DNA from: Acetobacter senegalensis
GTDB taxonomy: Bacteria > Pseudomonadota > Alphaproteobacteria > Acetobacterales > Acetobacteraceae
Reading direction: 5' to 3'
NCBI RefSeq assembly: GCF_001580995.1
Contig: NZ_LHZU01000148.1
Location: 62,001 to 126,000 of the forward strand
Length of the DNA stretch: 64,000 bases
Positions 19,589 through 29,062 of this stretch are shown piece by piece. Position numbers and translations under genes: made by a program. A model generated the notes under the pieces. It was not told where the DNA came from, ran no database searches, and saw only the letters and a list, made by a program, of their open reading frames with translations. The number at the start of each line of letters is the position of its first letter. Positions within the stretch are counted from its first letter, which is position 1.

Positions 19589-20791
19589 ATGGCCAAATCT
19601 TCAGCTCCTTCCTTCCCACAGCCCCGTCTTGTTTCCACAACACAGGATCTGGCAGACTCACTCATCCGTTTACGGGAAGAGCGGTTTCTGACCATTGATA
19701 CCGAGTTCATGCGGGAACGCACATATTGGCCGGAATTATGTCTGGTTCAGATTGGCGGCGCCAATGATGTTGTCCTGATTGATACGTTGGCGGAAGGGCT
19801 TGATCTCGCACCGCTGGCTGATCTGCTGGCAGATGAAAGTGTGCTGAAGGTTTTCCACGCTGCACGACAGGATCTGGAGATTTTCCTGTATCTATTTGAT
19901 GCCTTGCCAACGCCTGTGTTTGATACACAGGTGGCTGCCATGGTGGCAGGTTATGGAGATCAGGTGGGGTATGATAGCCTTGTAGGCTCCCTGACAGGCC
20001 ACGCCATTGATAAAAGTCACCGGTTTACGGACTGGTCCGTCAGGCCTCTAACGCCCGCGCAACTGACCTACGCAGCTGGTGATGTCACCTGGCTGCGGCT
20101 TGTTTACGAGCGGCTGGTGAAAAAGCTGGAGCAGGAAAAGCGGCTGGAATGGGTTTCTGCCGAAATGGCGGAACTGGCTGACCCAGCGACATTTCGCGCT
20201 GACCCTGAAAAACAGTGGGAACGGCTGCGTGCCCGTACTGGTAACCGGCGGATGCTTGGTATTCTCCGGGCCGTGGCGGCGCTTCGTGAGCGGGAAGCCC
20301 AACGCGTAAACGTACCACGTCAGCGTTTGCTGAAAGATGAAAGCCTGCTGGAAATTGCGGCAACAGCACCTGCTACGGTGGACGCTTTGGCGCGTGTCAG
20401 GGGTATCTCACGTGGGTTGGCTGAAGGCCGAACCGGTCAGGGACTATTGGACGCCGTAAAGGCAGCGCAGGCATTGCCTGATTCAGAACTGCCCCGCCTG
20501 CCAAAAGGCCGAAGTAAGGATGCGCCGCGTCCGTCTGCTGCTCTTATGGCCTTGCTGAAAGTGCTGTTGACTACCTGCTGTGAAGATCATGATGTTGCGC
20601 CTAAACTCGTGGCATCCATGGATGATCTTGAAGCGCTGGCCCTTGATCCGTCCGTGCCCAACCCTTTGCTGTCAGGCTGGCGGAAACGCGTGTTTGGTGA
20701 TGCTGCTCTGGCCCTGCGCAATGGAGATATTGCTCTGGCCGTGAAAAAGGGAAAAGTGGACCTTATTCCGTGCGAGTCTTCAGCGAAGTAA
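19589..20791 (+). CDS. rnd: Ribonuclease D
   Basis: 400 residues from ATG 19589 (MAKSSAPSF); the open frame extends further upstream but overlaps queF. RNase D is a 3'-5' exoribonuclease that trims tRNA precursors. The DEDDy exonuclease motifs are seen as [16 protein letters not shown] (Exo I), [11 protein letters not shown] (Exo II) and [16 protein letters not shown] (Exo III with the Tyr). An HRDC-like helical domain follows ([18 protein letters not shown]), then a second C-terminal helical segment. The length is close to that of other Alphaproteobacteria. Confidence 0.94.
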   Translation: MAKSSAPSFPQPRLVSTTQDLADSLIRLREERFLTIDTEFMRERTYWPELCLVQIGGANDVVLIDTLAEGLDLAPLADLLADESVLKVFHAARQDLEIFLYLFDALPTPVFDTQVAAMVAGYGDQVGYDSLVGSLTGHAIDKSHRFTDWSVRPLTPAQLTYAAGDVTWLRLVYERLVKKLEQEKRLEWVSAEMAELADPATFRADPEKQWERLRARTGNRRMLGILRAVAALREREAQRVNVPRQRLLKDESLLEIAATAPATVDALARVRGISRGLAEGRTGQGLLDAVKAAQALPDSELPRLPKGRSKDAPRPSAALMALLKVLLTTCCEDHDVAPKLVASMDDLEALALDPSVPNPLLSGWRKRVFGDAALALRNGDIALAVKKGKVDLIPCESSAK

Positions 20792-21174
20792 TAAAGAGCG
20801 GCCTTAAACGGCCTCTCCGTGCTGTCAGGCTAGCTTGGTGAAGACCCAACATTGGTTTTGCAGTTGGCGTCCGTGTGCAGGCTGGCCAGCTTACGTGCCA
20901 CACGACAAATGGTGCGTAAGCAGTCGGAGTAGCGAGCCTTTTTGTCACTGAATGTATTGGATTTTCGTCTCTCAGGGCAACGCAGCGCGCTGTGAGGCCC
21001 CATGCTTGTCAGCGTCTGAAATTTTTCAGTAGCCGTCACCTGTCGATACGTTGAACAGGCTCTCCGATTTTTTCAGAAAGTCTCTTGGGGTGCTGGTTCT
21101 GGTGACGTGAAACCGTTCTCTGTTCTCAGAGACTGTCCACAAAATCAGTCTCTGAGAACCAAAGGGAAAGGATT
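20792..21174. other. Intergenic region between converging rnd and kinase genes
   Basis: About 380 bases. Right after rnd is a GC-rich inverted repeat (GAGCGGCC TTAAAC GGCCTCTC, 20796-20818) that may end rnd transcription. A 69-codon minus-strand frame (20830-21039) is possible but resembles no family I know. A perfect hairpin lies at 21122-21159. Confidence 0.45.
21122..21159 (-). repeat. Perfect 14-base inverted repeat 3' of the kinase gene
   Basis: GTTCTCAGAGACTG at 21122-21135 is exactly inverted at 21146-21159, with a ten-base loop. It begins 16 bases past the kinase stop. No T run follows, so it may be an mRNA 3'-end stabiliser or a rho-dependent end rather than a simple terminator. Confidence 0.7.
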
Positions 21175-22173
21175 TTAGAATCCCATTTCCTGCCAGATGT
21201 TGGAGAGCGGGCGCGCGCCAACGTGTGAAATGATTTCAGACGCGGCAACGGATGCCAGTCGGCCACATTCGGGCAGTGTCCGCCCAGATGTCAGCCCGGC
21301 CAGAAAGCCTGCTGCATAGGCATCACCAGCGCCAGTTGTATCGACCACCTGGGTGGGGACAGGATCAACTTTGGTGCGCTGGCCGTCATGAATGATCACG
21401 CTGCCAAGGCCGGAGCGGGTCAGGGCGGCGAAGGTTGTGTCCTGCTCGGTGTGGCGGGCGGCTGTATCAAAATCTTCCGTTTCATACAGCGCGCAGATTT
21501 CATCTTCGTTGGCGAAGAGAATATCAATGTGCCCGCGCACCAGATCCAGAAAAGCTTGACGGTGGCGGCCAACGCAGAACGGATCGGAAAGAGTTAGCGC
21601 AACCTGACGGCCATTCTGGTGGGCGAGGGTTGCGGCGCGGCGGAAGGCTTCCTGCGCATGGGGCGGATCAAACAGATACCCTTCAAGATACACAATGCTG
21701 GAGGCTGCAATGGTTTCCTGAATCACGTCATCGGGTGTGAAGTAAGTGCAGGCGCCAAGGTAGGTTGCCATGGTGCGCTGGCCATCAGGCGTTACCATCA
21801 CAATGCAGCGTGCCGTCGGCAGGTTTTCGTAAGTGTGGCCATCCAGAGGGGCGGAAGGAAATGTAATGCCGTTTTCACGCAGATCCTGCGCAAACGTATC
21901 TCCCGCCTGGTCCCGTGCCACTTTACCCAGATAGGCAACGCGTGCGCCAAACTGGGCGGCGACCACACAGGTATTGGCAGCCGAGCCTCCGCCCATAACA
22001 CGTTCCGTTTTTAGTGTGGCTGTCAGGGCATTTGCACGGTCCACGTCAATCAGCGTCATGCTGCCCGGTGTCAGACCTTGCTGTTGCAGAAAGGAAGGTT
22101 CAACATTGGCAAGGATGTCCGTAATGGCATTGCCAATGCCCAGAATGTCGTATTTCGTTTCAGAAACGGTCAT
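21175..22173 (-). CDS. Adenosine-kinase-like PfkB/ribokinase family sugar kinase
   Basis: 332 residues from ATG 22173 (MTVSETKYD). The ribokinase-family N-terminal motif GIGNAITDIL is at 12-20 and MGGGSAANT at 60-68. The C-terminal signature DTTGAGDAYAAGF at 278-290 supplies the anion hole and catalytic Asp284. The GNAITDIL plus GGSAANT pattern is the one annotated as adenosine kinase in Alphaproteobacteria, which would phosphorylate adenosine or another nucleoside; fructokinase-like activity is an alternative. It is divergent from the bactofilin gene and ends in a long hairpin. Confidence 0.85.
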   Translation of the reverse strand: MTVSETKYDILGIGNAITDILANVEPSFLQQQGLTPGSMTLIDVDRANALTATLKTERVMGGGSAANTCVVAAQFGARVAYLGKVARDQAGDTFAQDLRENGITFPSAPLDGHTYENLPTARCIVMVTPDGQRTMATYLGACTYFTPDDVIQETIAASSIVYLEGYLFDPPHAQEAFRRAATLAHQNGRQVALTLSDPFCVGRHRQAFLDLVRGHIDILFANEDEICALYETEDFDTAARHTEQDTTFAALTRSGLGSVIIHDGQRTKVDPVPTQVVDTTGAGDAYAAGFLAGLTSGRTLPECGRLASVAASEIISHVGARPLSNIWQEMGF

Positions 22174-22360
22174 GAGCGTGTGTGTTTTCCTGAAAAAAAT
22201 GAATGAGTCGGCTTTTTCGGTAGCCCGCTGCCATAAAAAGGGCAACAGGAAGCCTTAAGGGATGCTTGCCGCTCGGCCTGTCGGCTGTATAACAATTTGG
22301 AATGCCAGCTAGACGGATCGATGCGGGCAGTTACACGATCAGTAAAACCGCTGTCATAAA

Positions 22361-23086
22361 ATGGCAGCCAGCATGGCGGGGGTGTTCTTGTTCAGAAGAC
22401 GCAAACCTGAAGAAACCAAACCAGCAGCACCCGGCGCGGGTCAGAATGCCAGTTCGTCTGACAAGGCACGTCCGACCAGTGCGTTTGGTACCATTTTTCC
22501 TCCCACTTCTCCAGCCGGCTCACCCACACCTGCTTCCGGCAGCGGTGCGGCTCCGGCTTCCCGTCCTGATACAGCAAAGGAGACCCCTATGGGTCGTGCG
22601 CCACTTCCTCCCGGTTCCCCGCTTTCCCCCGGTTCTTCCGTGCCTCCCATTCCGGGTGCTGCCGCCCGCGGTCTGCCGCAGCAGGTACAGCCTAAAAAAG
22701 ACGTGCCCGAACAGAGAACCCTTGTGGTTGGTCGCGGCATCAGCGTTCAGGGCACTGTGCAGGATGCTGAACGTCTGGTTGTTGAAGGCACCGTTGAATC
22801 CAGCATGATCACCGCCAAGGAACTGAGCGTCATGCCCGGTGGCCTGTTCCGCGGTGGTGTGGAAGTGGAAAACGCAGAGATCGCCGGTACGGTTGATGGC
22901 TCTCTGACAGCCCGTGGCAGCCTGACGCTGCGCGCAACCGGCCGCCTTCTGGGCAAAGCCGCCTGCCGCCGCCTGAAAGTGGAAGATGGTGGTCAGATTA
23001 CCGGTCAGCTTGAAATGCTGAGCGATGATGCGGCATCCAAGCCTTCTGTCTCCGCGCCAGAAAAGAGCGCCAGCGCAGAAAGCTGA
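22361..23086 (+). CDS. Bactofilin (polymer-forming cytoskeletal protein)
   Basis: 241 residues from ATG 22361, or 237 from ATG 22373. The first 115 residues are a Pro/Ser/Ala-rich disordered tail. The bactofilin domain spans about 119-221 and shows the repeating beta-helix pattern (LVVGRGISVQGTV, LVVEGTVESS, AEIAGTVDGSLTARGSL). Bactofilins polymerise without nucleotide and scaffold cell-wall or stalk enzymes at the membrane. The N-terminal tail is longer than in most family members; the basic FLFRRRKP start could touch the membrane. It is a single gene converging with gcrA. Confidence 0.9.
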   Translation: MAASMAGVFLFRRRKPEETKPAAPGAGQNASSSDKARPTSAFGTIFPPTSPAGSPTPASGSGAAPASRPDTAKETPMGRAPLPPGSPLSPGSSVPPIPGAAARGLPQQVQPKKDVPEQRTLVVGRGISVQGTVQDAERLVVEGTVESSMITAKELSVMPGGLFRGGVEVENAEIAGTVDGSLTARGSLTLRATGRLLGKAACRRLKVEDGGQITGQLEMLSDDAASKPSVSAPEKSASAES

Positions 23087-23198
23087 GTGGTCTGAAAAGA
23101 CCAAGCCCTCATCTACCGGAGCAGTCAGCCGGTAGATGAGGGGGCGCTACCCGTTGATCAGGCTGGGCGCGCCAGAGAGCAGACATGCTCCCGAAAGA

Positions 23199-23798
23199 TC
23201 AGGCGACGTTATCGCGCCGGTCGCGTAGTTTGACATACGCAATCTGTGCGTGTTCCGCACAGTAAGGTTTGCCCGGCAGCGGCACTGCTCCACAAAAATG
23301 AAAACCCGGTGTTCCCGGATCGCCAATCGGCCAGCAGCAGGACGGACCACGCCGTTTCTGGGGCTCAGGGTCGGAAATACGCTGTGGAACCGGCTTGGGT
23401 TTTGCCGGAGCACGCGGAGCCGCAGGTTTTTCAACTTTGACCGGTTTCGGCTGAACAGCCGCCGGAGCCGGCGTGACTGGTGCAGGTGTTGGCGTAGGGG
23501 CTGCGGGCTCCGGTTTGGCGGCAATCGGTGCAGCTTCCGGGGTTGCGTCCACAGCATCTGTTTTTGCAGCAGGTTCTGCTGCGGGAGCAGATGTTGCCAC
23601 GGACGGTTTGGCAGCCTCGGCTTCCGGCTTCTTGACACCACGCCGAATGGGAGACGGGCGCGGGGGCAGCCCCAGCCGGTGTGCTTTGCCCACCACCGCG
23701 TTTTTAGTGATGGAGAGCCGACGGCCTATTTCTGCCGTTGAAAGACCTTCCGCCCAGAGCTCTTTGAGCCGGGAGATTGTTTCCTCGGTCCACTCCAT
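23199..23798 (-). CDS. gcrA: GcrA family cell cycle regulator
   Basis: 199 residues. The N-terminal helix-turn-helix is highly conserved (WTEETISRLKELWAEGLST, AEIGRRLSITKNAVVGKAHR). The C-terminal sigma-factor-interaction domain has the Cys-rich CCWPIGDPGTPGFHFCG and PYCAEH. The roughly 85-residue linker is rich in Ala, Pro and Lys and is longer than in Caulobacter GcrA. GcrA binds RNA polymerase sigma70 and activates promoters carrying methylated GANTC sites; that is family knowledge, not shown here. It stands alone, converging with the bactofilin gene. Confidence 0.95.
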   Translation of the reverse strand: MEWTEETISRLKELWAEGLSTAEIGRRLSITKNAVVGKAHRLGLPPRPSPIRRGVKKPEAEAAKPSVATSAPAAEPAAKTDAVDATPEAAPIAAKPEPAAPTPTPAPVTPAPAAVQPKPVKVEKPAAPRAPAKPKPVPQRISDPEPQKRRGPSCCWPIGDPGTPGFHFCGAVPLPGKPYCAEHAQIAYVKLRDRRDNVA

Positions 23799-23965
23799 TC
23801 ACAGGCACCTTTTTTACATTGTCATCGTACAAGGAAGCAGCCTGCTTCCAATTCGGCGCATATTAGGGCGAGCGCAGGGGTATCTCAAGGACAAAGCCGT
23901 ATAATCTTGCGCTTACCTGCGGAAATGCGTTTGAAAAAGAAGGTCTTCTCTCTTTTGCCGCATCT

Positions 23966-24862
23966 CTATTGATGGGCGGCCACAACCCTGCAGGCTGCCA
24001 GATCCCATGCCGCGCAGCCTACAGATTTGAAAAAGACCGGCTTGTTGGCGGGGGGCGGGTTGCCAAAGGCCGTTGCAAGAGGGGTCACATCCTGCCAGTT
24101 GACGCCTGCCTGAATAAGGTCTCCGGCTTCCGTTGGCGCGCCAATGGGGTCATCCACATAGAGCAGGCTGTTTTGAACAATGTTCGGCCCCACCTCAATC
24201 ATCTCCGGTCTATAGGCCCCTACGCCTATTATCAGACATTTCGGGTCAGCAGGCGCATCATACAGGATGGTGGTGCTGGAGGTCAGGGTCAGAACCAGGT
24301 CAAACGGTCCATGGTGCGCGTCTTCCGGTATAAGCGGGAAGGACTGCGTGCTGTGCTGTCGGCAGAAGGCTTCCGTCCGCTTGGGCGAGCGGCCGCGCAC
24401 GGCTACGGTGGCGTGCGGGTAGAGTGCTGCCAGAGCGTCCGCATGGGCAATGGCCTGAGCACCCGTGCCAATCATCAACACATGTCTGACAGGCCCGCGG
24501 GCCAGAAGCCTGATACCCAGCATGCTGATGGCGGATGTGCGGCGCATGGTAACCGTCGGGCCATCCAGAGAAAACAGGAAGGTTCCTGTTCTGGCGTCTG
24601 CGCAGGTGACAACACCCTGAATGGTCGGGCGGTCCGTGCCAGCGTTCTCCGGGCAGATGGTCAGTATTTTGGTGACCAGAAGATCCCTGCTGGCGGTCGG
24701 CATGCTCATCAGCAGCCCCGTGCCATCTGGTGCAGGCACGCTTAGCCGTTCCGGGCAGCGGATCAGCCCTTCAGCATAGTCCTGAACCGTCTGGGCAAGA
24801 GTGTCCACCAAAGCGGGATAAGGGAGGAGAGCACGTGTTTGCGGAGCGGAATATTGCTTCAT
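23966..24862 (-). CDS. Ornithine cyclodeaminase / mu-crystallin family enzyme
   Basis: 298 residues, slightly short for the family (about 310-330). The NAD(P)-binding motif is GTGAQAIAHADALAALYP in the middle. Upstream is the conserved segment VVTCADARTGTFLFSLDG, and near the end the motif FFKSVGCAAWDLAAC. Members act as ornithine cyclodeaminase, as delta1-pyrroline-2-carboxylate reductase or as ketimine reductases. The lysine in LLVTKILTICPEN matches the substrate-binding Lys. The exact substrate is unknown, and pyrroline-2-carboxylate reductase (as in trans-3-hydroxyproline use) is a good candidate. It is divergent from adhC. Confidence 0.82.
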   Translation of the reverse strand: MKQYSAPQTRALLPYPALVDTLAQTVQDYAEGLIRCPERLSVPAPDGTGLLMSMPTASRDLLVTKILTICPENAGTDRPTIQGVVTCADARTGTFLFSLDGPTVTMRRTSAISMLGIRLLARGPVRHVLMIGTGAQAIAHADALAALYPHATVAVRGRSPKRTEAFCRQHSTQSFPLIPEDAHHGPFDLVLTLTSSTTILYDAPADPKCLIIGVGAYRPEMIEVGPNIVQNSLLYVDDPIGAPTEAGDLIQAGVNWQDVTPLATAFGNPPPANKPVFFKSVGCAAWDLAACRVVAAHQ

Positions 24863-25101
24863 GCAGGGAACTTTCGGTCAGGAACGCCAGAAGAGTGTAC
24901 ACTTGGTGGCGGAGAGGAAGGATCACTTCTGTTGCGCGTCCGATATGTCTTGCTGTGGTGTTGTCAGCATTTGTAACCCATGGGGTAATGGTTCTGCCAG
25001 TATCTGAAGCTAGTGGTAACGGCAGCGCGACATGACGGTCCGGACCGGGTCTGGTAGGGATTAGTGTCTGGTAATGATGGGCACCAAAGGGAGCACGCAG
25101 C

Positions 25102-26217
25102 ATGGATGTAAGAGCGGCGGTCGCGTTTGAGGCAGGCAAGCCTCTGGAGATTGAAACGGTTCAACTGGAAGGCCCGCATGCGGGTGAGGTGCTGGTTGAA
25201 ATCAAGGCCACTGGCCTGTGCCACACGGATAAATACACCCTCTCCGGCGCGGACCCTGAAGGTCTGTTTCCTGCCATTCTGGGGCATGAAGGCGCTGGCA
25301 TTGTGCGCGAAGTTGGGGCCGGTGTGCGGCATCTCAAACCGGGCGATCATGTTATCCCGCTCTACACTCCCGAATGTCGGGAATGTAAGTCCTGCCTGTC
25401 CCGCAAGACGAACCTGTGCACGGCCATCCGGTCCACGCAGGGTAAGGGGCTGATGCCGGATGGTACTTCCCGTTTTTCCTTCAAGGGTCAGCCTATCCAT
25501 CATTACATGGGCTGCTCCACGTTTGCGAACTATACTGTTCTGCCTGAAATTGCGCTGGCCAAAATCCGGCCTGATGCCCCGTTTGACAAGGTCTGCTACA
25601 TTGGCTGTGGCGTTACCACGGGTATTGGTGCTGTGCTGTTTACCGCCAAGGTGGAAACAGGCTCAACAGTGGTGGTGTTCGGCCTTGGGGGCATCGGGCT
25701 GAATGTGATTCAGGGTGCCAAAATGGTGGGTGCGGACCGCATTGTGGGGGTGGATATCAACCCTGAGCGTGAAGCCATTGCCCGCAAGTTCGGCATGACC
25801 GACTTCGTAAACCCGAACGATCTTGGACCGAACGGCGACATTGTCGGTCACTTGATTGAACTGACGGATGGCGGTGCGGACTATACGTTTGAATGTGTGG
25901 GTAACCCTACCTTGATGCGTCAGGCACTGGAATGTGCGCACCGTGGCTGGGGTGTTTCCACCATTATCGGGGTGGCTGGTGCCGGGCAGGAAATCAGCAC
26001 GCGGCCGTTCCAGCTTGTTACCGGTCGGCGGTGGATCGGCTCGGCTTTTGGCGGTGCGCGTGGCCGCACGGATGTGCCGAAAATTGTTGATTGGTATATG
26101 GAGCACAAGATCAATATTGATGATCTGATTACCCACAAACTGCCATTGGAACAGATTAACGAGGGGTTCGATATGATGGCAAAAGGCGAAAGCATTCGCA
26201 CCGTTGTGGAATATTGA
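25102..26217 (+). CDS. frmA: S-(hydroxymethyl)glutathione dehydrogenase / class III alcohol dehydrogenase
   Basis: 371 residues, full length. It oxidises the formaldehyde-glutathione adduct with NAD and can reduce S-nitrosoglutathione. Catalytic zinc ligands are Cys40, His62 (GHEGAGIV) and Cys169. The structural zinc is bound by four Cys at 92, 95, 98 and 106 ([15 protein letters not shown]). The NAD site is [16 protein letters not shown] near 192-207, with acidic residue D in VGVDIN. No frmR or frmB is adjacent, so regulation cannot be read here. It is followed by a clear terminator. Confidence 0.96.
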   Translation: MDVRAAVAFEAGKPLEIETVQLEGPHAGEVLVEIKATGLCHTDKYTLSGADPEGLFPAILGHEGAGIVREVGAGVRHLKPGDHVIPLYTPECRECKSCLSRKTNLCTAIRSTQGKGLMPDGTSRFSFKGQPIHHYMGCSTFANYTVLPEIALAKIRPDAPFDKVCYIGCGVTTGIGAVLFTAKVETGSTVVVFGLGGIGLNVIQGAKMVGADRIVGVDINPEREAIARKFGMTDFVNPNDLGPNGDIVGHLIELTDGGADYTFECVGNPTLMRQALECAHRGWGVSTIIGVAGAGQEISTRPFQLVTGRRWIGSAFGGARGRTDVPKIVDWYMEHKINIDDLITHKLPLEQINEGFDMMAKGESIRTVVEY

Positions 26218-26250
26218 ACCTTATAGGAAAGAAAAAGAATTTTCCGGGAG

Positions 26251-26287
26251 AGGACAGCCACCAGATGCGGTGTCTGTCCTTTTTTTA
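26251..26287 (+). terminator. Terminator after frmA
   Basis: The stem AGGACAG-CACC / GGTG-CTGTCCT with an internal bulge and a run of T (26279-26287) lies about 33 bases past the stop. Confidence 0.88.
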
Positions 26288-26456
26288 TTGTCACCCCCCC
26301 CATTTTCTTAAATCAGAGATCGTCAGAAGAGCGAAGCCTCAGTTGGGGCAATGTGTGTCTGAAAATGGAGTGTGCCATACCTCTTCCGCGTCACAAGCTG
26401 CTCAAACGTTGAGGTGAGGCACGTTCTGAAAACAAAAAATGTGAAAAATGGGTTTT

Positions 26457-26813
26457 TCAGGGCTTTGGCAGAATCTCCAGCACTAGCTCTTTCGGACGGC
26501 ATAAGCGTGCCCCAAGGGGAGTGACAACAATAGGCCGATTGATCAGTTCCGGGTGGGCGGCCATGGCGTCCAGAATGGCTTCATCGGAAATGTCTTCCTT
26601 GGCCAGACCAAGTTCTTCATACAAAGCGCCTTTCTGGCGGAGCAGCCCGCGCGGGGTCAGGCCTGTCTGCTTGACCAGTTCTTCCAGCTTTTCCCGGCTG
26701 GGGGGCGTTTTCAGATAAAGCACAATCTCCGGGGTGATCCCGGCATCCTGTATCATGCCCAGCACAGTGCGGGAGGTGCCACAGGCGGGGTTGTGGTAGA
26801 TGGTTACTGTCAT
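26457..26813 (-). CDS. arsC: Arsenate reductase, glutaredoxin-dependent (ArsC family)
   Basis: 118 residues. The single catalytic Cys11 is in IYHNPACGTSR. Three conserved arginines follow the E. coli ArsC pattern (in LTPRGLLRQK, INRPIVVTPLGARL). This family uses glutathione and glutaredoxin to reduce arsenate to arsenite, although many members function as Spx-like or YffB-like proteins of other use. No arsB, arsR or acr3 is next to it, so an arsenic-resistance role is not supported by context. It lies 48 bases downstream of the Lrp regulator gene on the same strand. Confidence 0.85.
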   Translation of the reverse strand: MTVTIYHNPACGTSRTVLGMIQDAGITPEIVLYLKTPPSREKLEELVKQTGLTPRGLLRQKGALYEELGLAKEDISDEAILDAMAAHPELINRPIVVTPLGARLCRPKELVLEILPKP

Positions 26814-26861
26814 GTCGATACATCCTGTTCTGACAAGGTAAGTTTGAAAAAAGGAAAGCTT

Positions 26862-27323
26862 TTACAACGGCAGGGGGCGGTTATCGGCAATGGCTTCCAT
26901 GGCCATGTAGGATGTCACGGTATCAATATCTATTTTTTCAATAATCTTGCGGTAAATGGCATCAAAGGCATTCATGTCTCGGGCAACAATTTTCAGCATG
27001 TAATCATATTCCCCGGCAATACGGTAAAAATCGATAATATTAGGAATAGATAGAACAATTTTCTTGAAATCATCCAGCCAGCTTTGTGCGTGATGCCGTG
27101 TTTTGATCAGCACAAAAACGGTTAGCCCTAGTTCTGTCGCGGCCCGATTGATACGCGCTGTCTCGCCTTGCAGAACATTGGTGGCCCGCAGATGCTGTAA
27201 CCGCCGCCAGCAGGCGTTTTGAGACATACCGGCCCGTTCCGCCAGATCCCGTTGGGAGAGCGAGGCATCCTGCTGGAGCAGCCGCAACAGGGTGCGATCA
27301 AGATGATCTAGTTTCTGGTCCAT
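26862..27323 (-). CDS. Lrp/AsnC family transcriptional regulator
   Basis: 153 residues. The N-terminal winged helix-turn-helix is LSQRDLAERAGMSQNACWRRLQHL, and the C-terminal RAM/AsnC ligand domain follows (FRIAGEYDYML pattern as YRIAGEYDYMLKIVARDM). Such proteins sense amino acids and control amino-acid metabolism. The start is ATG 27323. A perfect 12-base palindrome lies 4 bases upstream of it (27328-27339). It is divergent from the cysteine-desulfurase-like gene at 27441 and co-oriented with arsC; the divergent gene is the likely target. Confidence 0.93.
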   Translation of the reverse strand: MDQKLDHLDRTLLRLLQQDASLSQRDLAERAGMSQNACWRRLQHLRATNVLQGETARINRAATELGLTVFVLIKTRHHAQSWLDDFKKIVLSIPNIIDFYRIAGEYDYMLKIVARDMNAFDAIYRKIIEKIDIDTVTSYMAMEAIADNRPLPL

Positions 27324-27327
27324 AAGC

Positions 27328-27339
27328 GATCATATGATC
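27328..27339. promoter_or_regulatory. Candidate operator: perfect palindrome GATCATATGATC
   Basis: A 12-base perfect palindrome between the divergent lrp-type gene (start 27323) and the PLP enzyme gene. Its place next to the regulator start suits autoregulation. That binding is inferred, not shown. Confidence 0.5.
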
Positions 27340-27440
27340 TGATTTTCAGCGCATCAAGCATGAAAAAGAGGAATTTTCCTGAGGTCCGCCATTCTATTCT
27401 GGGGCTGCACCGTTCCCCAGAAAAAGGCAGAGAAAGCACC

Positions 27441-28910
27441 ATGATGTCTGGCCCAGAGTTTCTTTTCTCCCGTTTTGCCGAAAATTTAGGTGGGACAGAT
27501 GTCGTCACCCGCTTGCGGGAGGATGTGATCGGTGATGGTCTGCCTATTTCCGGCCCATTTGGGGTGAGGCCACTGGTTTATGCGGATTACGTGGCTTCTG
27601 GCCGGGCGCTTGGAATTATTGAAAAAACCATCGCTACAGACGTTCTGCCCTATTACGCCAACAGCCATACGGAGGCTTCTTTCTGCGGGCAGGTCATGAA
27701 CCGTCTGCGTCTGGCCGCCCGCCAGACAATCGCCCGCCTGTGCGGTGCCGAGCATGGGTACGCGACCATTTTTGCGGGTAATGGCGCAACAGCCGGGCTC
27801 AACCGTCTTGTGCATTTGCTGGGGGTAAACCGCGCAGTACAGGCAGGTGAAAGGCCGTTGGTTGTGCTCGGCCCGTATGAACACCATTCCAATATTCTGC
27901 CATGGCGAGAAAGTGGTGCGGAACTGGTGGAACTTCAGGAGGTGCCGAATGGCGGCCCAGATTTGCAGCAGCTTGAAGATTGTCTGGCAAAAGCGGGGCC
28001 TCACCGTCTGAAAATAGGCGCATTTTCAGCCGCATCAAACGTAACAGGTATCATAACAGACGTTGATGCTGTCACGGAAATCTTGAAACGCCACGGTGCT
28101 CGGTCTGTATGGGATTATGCCGGAGGCGGCCCTTATATGCCAATAGACATGAAGGCCGGTACACGGTGGGAGAAAGACGCCGTAGTGGTTTCGGCCCATA
28201 AATTTCTTGGTGGTCCCGGCGCATCAGGCGTGTTGATTGTGCGGGAGGCTGCTGTGGATGCAACAAATCCGTCACTACCTGGTGGGGGCACGGTCAGATT
28301 TGTCTCGCCGTGGGGGCACGACTATTCGGACAGCATTGTCGCACGGGAGGAAGCAGGCACACCCGATACGGTCGGAGATATTCGGGCAGCACTCTGCTTT
28401 CTGGTGAAAGACGCAATTGGTGATGCCTATATGGCCAGCCGCAATGCAGCCTTATATCAGCGTGCCTGTGAAAGCTGGCAGGCGAACCCGCATCTGCAAC
28501 TCCTGGGCAATCCGGACGCCAGCAAGCATCTGCCCATTTTCTCATTCCGGGTAAAAGATGATGCTGGCAGGGTTGTGCATCATCAACTGTTCACACGCAT
28601 GTTGTCTGATCTGTATGGCATCCAGGCACGTGGGGGATGTGCTTGCGCGGGACCATACGCGCATAGAGTGCTCGGGATTGGACAGGAACAGTCCCGCGCG
28701 TTGCAACAGGCTATTCAGGCCGGGCAGGAACTTGAAAAACCCGGCTGGGTGCGCCTGAACTTCAGCGTGCTGATGGATGATGCCAAAGTGGCGTATATTA
28801 TCAACGCCGTAAATGAACTTTGCATACAGGGTGATACGGTGGCAGCCAGTTATCGCAGTGATCCCGCAACAGCCCGCTTCCGGTATCAGGCAGCGGTTGC
28901 GGCTGAATAG
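27441..28910 (+). CDS. Class V aminotransferase-fold PLP enzyme (cysteine desulfurase-like)
   Basis: 489 residues from ATG 27441 (MMSGPEF); the frame extends to 27360 without a good ribosome-binding site. The PLP-binding Lys254 is in VSAHKFLGGPGASG. The catalytic-loop region RGGCACAGPY at 397-406 has Cys400 and Cys402, like the Cys loop of cysteine desulfurase/selenocysteine lyase relatives (SufS/CsdA). Length exceeds SufS (about 400), with extra sequence near the N-terminus and the C-terminus. The product could be sulfide transfer or another beta- or gamma-elimination; substrate is not fixed. It is divergent from an Lrp regulator with a palindrome between them. Confidence 0.85.
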   Translation: MMSGPEFLFSRFAENLGGTDVVTRLREDVIGDGLPISGPFGVRPLVYADYVASGRALGIIEKTIATDVLPYYANSHTEASFCGQVMNRLRLAARQTIARLCGAEHGYATIFAGNGATAGLNRLVHLLGVNRAVQAGERPLVVLGPYEHHSNILPWRESGAELVELQEVPNGGPDLQQLEDCLAKAGPHRLKIGAFSAASNVTGIITDVDAVTEILKRHGARSVWDYAGGGPYMPIDMKAGTRWEKDAVVVSAHKFLGGPGASGVLIVREAAVDATNPSLPGGGTVRFVSPWGHDYSDSIVAREEAGTPDTVGDIRAALCFLVKDAIGDAYMASRNAALYQRACESWQANPHLQLLGNPDASKHLPIFSFRVKDDAGRVVHHQLFTRMLSDLYGIQARGGCACAGPYAHRVLGIGQEQSRALQQAIQAGQELEKPGWVRLNFSVLMDDAKVAYIINAVNELCIQGDTVAASYRSDPATARFRYQAAVAAE

Positions 28911-29062
28911 GCTGGTGGTGGCAGCCATGCGTCATTGGTATTGAACTCCATGCGCCTTATGTTGTTGTGATAGCAGACACGCCTCACTCCATCCGTTGTG
29001 TCGTGTAATGGATGGCGTGATGGTACCTGTAAAGATCACAAGATTTAGGGGGAGAAGCTGGC

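Noticed and set aside
20830-21039. 69-codon minus-strand ORF between rnd and the kinase
   Set aside because: No family resemblance or good ribosome-binding site; left as intergenic.
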